8,621 bases of DNA from assembly GCA_027718005.1 (NCBI GenBank), contig JALLOP010000062.1, positions 1 to 8,621 on the forward strand, read 5' to 3'. Made by a program: the position numbers and the translations under genes. Shown here one piece after another: positions 6,802 through 8,621 of this stretch (its first letter is position 1; the number at the start of each line of letters is the position of its first letter). This DNA is from Patescibacteria group bacterium AH-259-L07. GTDB lineage: Bacteria > Patescibacteriota > Patescibacteriia > UBA2591 > UBA6264. The notes under the pieces are model-generated. The model had not been told where the DNA came from, ran no database searches, and saw only the letters and a program-made list of their open reading frames with translations.

Positions 6802-7584
6802 TTAAATAAGTCTATCTTTCCCCACAATTACTTTTAGTCTTTCTTGAGCCAATTCTACTACCGCAGGAGTCTTTACTGTCTTATTTTTATCAAGGGTAAT
6901 TTTAACCTCATCTTTAGGATTTTTTGCATCAACTTTTAATTTCTTAACAAAGAATAAACTATCGCGTTTTTCTTTTCTTTGCCAAAATAAAAACTTTTGT
7001 CCTGGTGTACCCATTAACACTTCTAAGTATTCATCTTTTGGATTAGATGCCATTTTCTTAAAATCTGGTTCTTCTGACAACTGCTCAAATTGCAGTAAAT
7101 CTAGGTTAATAACCTTAATAGATTTTACTCGCTTAGGAATAATTTGGTAGGTGTCATCAGCATTTAAAACAACTTTATGAGCAGTAAACTCAAGGGATGA
7201 AAAAAAATACTGTTTATTAACCTTGCCAAAGCTCACGGTTTCAATCCGCCGTGCTGAAATCACATCACATGCATACTCATTTAATGGCAAACCTAGCACA
7301 TGAGCAGCGCTTGAGTGAGAATCGGTTGGGATAAAGCCTAAAACGGCACGAGATCCTGCCATAGGAATTGCTGCAGCATAAAATGTCTCGTCTCCCCCTA
7401 CGATAACAATAGTGGAGGATTCGTGCTTTAACATATCATTTACCATTTCTTTAACATTCTTTAAAACTGTAAGCTGGCGTTTTTTGCCATCAATGCCTAG
7501 CCGTGCAACACGCGTTTCTATCTTCGAAATAGTCCTGGCATATTTTTTATTCGTCAGAAAAGAATCGTAAATATAAAAATACAT
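6802..7584 (-). CDS. Diacylglycerol-kinase catalytic-domain-like protein
   Basis: The protein looks like a lipid kinase of the DAGK catalytic family (YegS/DgkB fold). The nucleotide-binding strand and loop are TIVIVGGDETFYAAA (58-72), followed by VLGFIPTDSHSSAAHVLGLP (81-100) at the place of the usual GIIPLGTGNDFARxLGIP. The later RRIETVSFGKVNKQYFFSSLEF stretch (112-133) matches the start of the second, beta-sandwich domain. GGDGT is changed to GGDET and the GTxN loop is replaced, so kinase activity is uncertain; a related nucleotide-binding protein is possible. I chose the ATG at 7584 (260 residues) because the family-like sequence MYFYIYDSF begins there. A TTG seven codons upstream (7605) is the alternative, giving 267 residues. 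Neither has a ribosome site. It is followed at 26 bp by deoC, and its leader holds a long inverted repeat. Confidence 0.78.
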   Translation of the reverse strand: MYFYIYDSFLTNKKYARTISKIETRVARLGIDGKKRQLTVLKNVKEMVNDMLKHESSTIVIVGGDETFYAAAIPMAGSRAVLGFIPTDSHSSAAHVLGLPLNEYACDVISARRIETVSFGKVNKQYFFSSLEFTAHKVVLNADDTYQIIPKRVKSIKVINLDLLQFEQLSEEPDFKKMASNPKDEYLEVLMGTPGQKFLFWQRKEKRDSLFFVKKLKVDAKNPKDEVKITLDKNKTVKTPAVVELAQERLKVIVGKDRLI

Positions 7585-7625
7585 GCGAGAAAAATTAATT
7601 TGCAAAAATTATTGATTTTTCGAGC

Positions 7626-7727
7626 ACCCAGCCCTCTATGCAATTTTAATAATGATATATAATCGGTAAAACGAATAACTTTTTTCAATCTTCATCATAA
7701 AAATTGAAACAGCTTAGAGGGCTGGGT
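7626..7727. repeat. 13-bp perfect inverted repeats bounding a 102-bp element in the leader of the DAGK-like gene
   Basis: ACCCAGCCCTCTA (7626-7638) and TAGAGGGCTGGGT (7715-7727) are perfect inverted copies 76 bp apart, GC-rich in an AT-rich setting. Inside them CAATTTT (7641-7647) pairs with AAAATTG (7700-7706), and ATGAT (7652-7656) with ATCAT (7694-7698), so the whole element could fold into one interrupted hairpin with a 37-nt apical loop. It may be a structured leader, a transcription-control element or a relic of a MITE. I find no target-site duplication at its ends. Confidence 0.8.
7659..7688 (-). promoter_or_regulatory. Weak candidate promoter for the DAGK-like/deoC/glgA run
   Basis: On the minus strand TTGAAA (7688-7683) and GATTAT (7664-7659) are separated by 18 bp, matching the sigma70 consensus at 5 and 4 of 6 positions. 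It lies inside the inverted-repeat element, so a transcript from it would carry only the second arm. Chance matches are common in AT-rich DNA. Confidence 0.25.
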
Positions 7728-7756
7728 AATGTTCGCAGCACAGCTGCTCACATTAC
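7726..7756. other. Stem-loop over the bactofilin stop codon
   Basis: GTAATGT (7726-7732) pairs with ACATTAC (7750-7756), and GCAGC (7735-7739) with GCTGC (7743-7747), separated by symmetrical 2-nt mismatches and closed by a 3-nt loop. The bactofilin stop (7755-7753) is inside the arm. No T-run follows on the minus strand, so it is a possible pausing or mRNA-end structure rather than a clear terminator. It touches the inverted-repeat element at 7726-7727. Confidence 0.6.
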
Positions 7757-8163
7757 TCCTTTTTTCGTTCTTTTCTCTCTTCCTCTCGTTCTTCCTGAAT
7801 AACACTTGAGGCAGCATCGCTGCCAACGCTGCATCGTCCATTTAATACTGCACCCTCTTCAATGGCGAGCACCCGACACGTAAGATCTCCTGAAACTTTG
7901 GCAGTAGAGGCAAGTTCGATTTTTTCCTCCACATCTAAATTACCTTTTACCTCACCGCCAACTGATGCATTTTTTGCTGTAATATCTGCCTCAATTCTTC
8001 CACCCTCTCGCAACTCAAGTCTACTCTTTGTCTCTAAGGAGCCTAAAAGCTGGCCCTTAATAATTACATTACCAAACGCAGCAAAAGTCCCTTCTACTTT
8101 AACACCTGCACCAATAATAGTTTCAGCATCTTCTGGTTTTATTTTTCCTTCTTTTCCTAACAT
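7753..8163 (-). CDS. Bactofilin (polymer-forming cytoskeletal protein)
   Basis: Bactofilins form nucleotide-independent filaments, often at the inner membrane, that scaffold cell-wall or envelope machinery and affect cell shape. The 136 residues hold one right-handed beta-helix domain (DUF583) at about residues 14-113. It opens with the typical ETIIGAGVKVEGTF (14-27) and shows repeating short strands rich in Gly and alternating Val/Ile (NVIIKGQLLGSLE, ASVGGEVKGNLDV, AKVSGDLTCRV, AVLNGRCSV). The flanks are short, as is common. The C-terminal tail from about 123 is very highly charged (EEREEERKERKKE) and may stay disordered or mediate contacts. There is no membrane helix. It is the first gene of the minus-strand run, behind a good promoter at 8196-8224. 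Its stop lies inside a stem-loop. The start has only A/T-rich sequence upstream and no ribosome site. Confidence 0.93.
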   Translation of the reverse strand: MLGKEGKIKPEDAETIIGAGVKVEGTFAAFGNVIIKGQLLGSLETKSRLELREGGRIEADITAKNASVGGEVKGNLDVEEKIELASTAKVSGDLTCRVLAIEEGAVLNGRCSVGSDAASSVIQEEREEERKERKKE

Positions 8164-8195
8164 AAAAAATAATTTAATAACTTATTATTATATTC

Positions 8196-8224
8196 ATGAT
8201 AACAAATTAATTATACATTGACAA
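8196..8224 (-). promoter_or_regulatory. Sigma70-type promoter driving bactofilin and downstream genes
   Basis: On the minus strand TTGTCA (8224-8219) and TATCAT (8201-8196) are 17 bp apart, each matching the consensus at 5 of 6 positions. The predicted RNA start is about 25-30 nt before the bactofilin ATG. A perfect TATAAT at 8215-8210 is an alternative -10 box but has no good -35 partner. Confidence 0.55.
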
Positions 8225-8245
8225 CAATATAAAGTTACCTACAAT
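8218..8245 (+). promoter_or_regulatory. Sigma70-type promoter driving the small membrane gene and tRNA-Arg
   Basis: A consensus -35 TTGACA (8218-8223) is followed after 16 bp by TACAAT (8240-8245), a 5-of-6 match to the -10 box. RNA would start near 8252, giving a leader of about 35 nt before the ATG at 8288. The -35 box overlaps that of the opposite promoter. Confidence 0.6.
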
Positions 8246-8287
8246 ATACATCGTGGGCAAATTTCTAATCAATTTTTAAATTATCAA

Positions 8288-8449
8288 ATGAGCGAAATAG
8301 AAAATAAAACAAAGTACTTAGTAAAAGATCTTAAGCGAATTCTTATTATCAGCATAGTTATCGCGATTGTTGTGGTTATCTTATCTATTGTTAATGCCCG
8401 AACAAACCTTTTGCTTGATTTGACCAATCTAATAATGGAGAAGTTTTAG
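8288..8449 (+). CDS. Small membrane protein, 53 residues
   Basis: An ATG at 8288 opens 53 codons ending in TAG. Residues 1-17 are polar and mixed in charge (MSEIENKTKYLVKDLKR). One transmembrane helix follows at about 18-37 (ILIISIVIAIVVVILSIVNA), then a short amphipathic tail with leucines (TNLLLDLTNLIMEKF). The basic KR just before the helix suggests a cytoplasmic N-terminus. I do not recognise a family. It is supported by a good promoter about 35 nt upstream, a clean topology and a position before tRNA-Arg on the same strand. No ribosome site is seen, as for most genes here. The function is unknown. A random AT-rich frame could look hydrophobic too, but the sharp split between a charged start and a helix argues for a real gene. 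Confidence 0.65.
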   Translation: MSEIENKTKYLVKDLKRILIISIVIAIVVVILSIVNARTNLLLDLTNLIMEKF

Positions 8450-8469
8450 TATAAGATTTTTTTTGTTAT

Positions 8470-8542
8470 GCTCCCGTAGTTCAATGGATAGAACGCCTCG
8501 GTCCTAACGAGGAAGTTGCTGGTTCGAGTCCAGCCGGGAGTA
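8470..8542 (+). tRNA. tRNA-Arg (anticodon CCU)
   Basis: A full 73-nt cloverleaf. The acceptor GCTCCCG (8470-8476) pairs with CGGGAGT (8535-8541), with a G-U pair at the end, and the discriminator is A8542. The D stem is GTTC/GAAC. The anticodon stem CCTCG/CGAGG (8496-8500, 8508-8512) holds loop GTCCTAA, so the anticodon is CCT at 8503-8505 and reads AGG codons. The T stem is GCTGG/CCAGC with loop TTCGAGT. The 3' CCA is not encoded, so CCA addition is needed. It lies 20 bp after the small membrane gene and is probably made from the same promoter. Confidence 0.97.
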
Positions 8543-8564
8543 CTTATTAAAAACATAATTGGTT

Positions 8565-8606
8565 CGCCCTGTTATACAACAGGGCGCCATATCGAATGAC
8601 ATGGCG
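8565..8606 (+). other. Consecutive hairpins downstream of tRNA-Arg
   Basis: CGCCCTGTT (8565-8573) and AACAGGGCG (8578-8586) form a perfect 9-bp stem with loop ATAC. It overlaps by 2 bases with a second inverted pair, CGCCAT (8585-8590) and ATGGCG (8601-8606). A small palindrome, CCTG-T-CAGG, follows at 8610-8618. There is no T-run, so this is more than a simple terminator or not one at all. It may be the start of a structured RNA gene that continues past the window. Identity is not readable from this fragment. Confidence 0.5.
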
Positions 8607-8621
8607 ACTCCTGTCAGGGGC

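Noticed and set aside
6802..7584. NAD kinase
   Set aside because: A GGD motif is shared by both families, but the motif spacing and the following RRIETVSFGKV region fit the DAGK catalytic family better.
7658..7663. Perfect TATAAT on the plus strand as a promoter for an antisense RNA
   Set aside because: There is no -35 box at a suitable distance and no plus-strand gene follows; chance occurrence in AT-rich DNA is likely.
7626..7727. Insertion sequence or complete MITE
   Set aside because: The terminal inverted repeats are clear but no target duplication or transposase is seen, so it is listed only as an inverted-repeat element.
7862..8221. Plus-strand open frame opposite bactofilin
   Set aside because: It overlaps a clear bactofilin on the other strand, ends inside the promoter region and shows no recognisable domain.
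8450..8469. Intrinsic terminator between the small membrane gene and tRNA-Arg
   Set aside because: There is a T-run but no stem before it, so the two are more likely co-transcribed.
8565..8621. RNase P, tmRNA or SRP RNA
   Set aside because: Hairpins suggest structure, but no diagnostic conserved core of these RNAs is inside the 57 bases visible.

Overview
This AT-rich window carries ten protein genes and one tRNA. It reads like chromosomal sequence from a Patescibacteria/CPR bacterium, probably Parcubacteria-like. The clues are the small, tightly packed genes, the mix of families (bactofilin, a lone GT5 glycogen synthase, DeoC, a reduced diacylglycerol-kinase-like protein, a metallo-beta-lactamase-fold protein) and the scarcity of Shine-Dalgarno sequences. 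This assignment is inference from gene content, with no marker phylogeny. UGA is used as a stop (end of gyrA), so the UGA=Gly code of Gracilibacteria/SR1 does not apply.

Layout. Nine genes run on the minus strand. In transcription order they are bactofilin (8163-7753), a DAGK-catalytic-like protein (7584-6802), deoC (6775-6116), glgA (6101-4638), an MBL-fold protein without metal ligands (4604-3978), a 97-residue single-pass membrane protein (3863-3570), gyrA (3522-1015), pcm (1018-383) and a membrane protein cut by the window edge (380-1). Spacings are short: 26, 14 and 33 bp from the DAGK-like gene to the MBL gene, 47 bp before gyrA, an ATGA overlap of gyrA and pcm, and 2 bp from pcm to the last gene. 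The two wider gaps are 7585-7752 and 3864-3977, and both hold repeats or inverted repeats. On the plus strand a 53-codon membrane-peptide gene (8288-8449) is followed by tRNA-Arg(CCU) (8470-8542) and a set of hairpins running to the window end. The two transcription units diverge from 8164-8287, where two good sigma70-type promoters share overlapping -35 boxes.

How the genes relate. The set is mostly housekeeping: DNA topology (GyrA), protein repair (Pcm), glucan synthesis (GlgA), deoxynucleoside breakdown (DeoC) and cytoskeleton or envelope scaffolding (bactofilin). Co-direction suggests shared transcription rather than one pathway. I see no defence system, mobile element or CRISPR array, and nothing I would call a new multi-gene system. 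The points worth a second look are a 48-bp in-frame triplication at the start of the truncated membrane gene, departures at usually conserved sites in the MBL, DAGK-like and GyrA proteins, the long-range inverted repeat ahead of the DAGK-like gene, and the interlocked divergent promoters.
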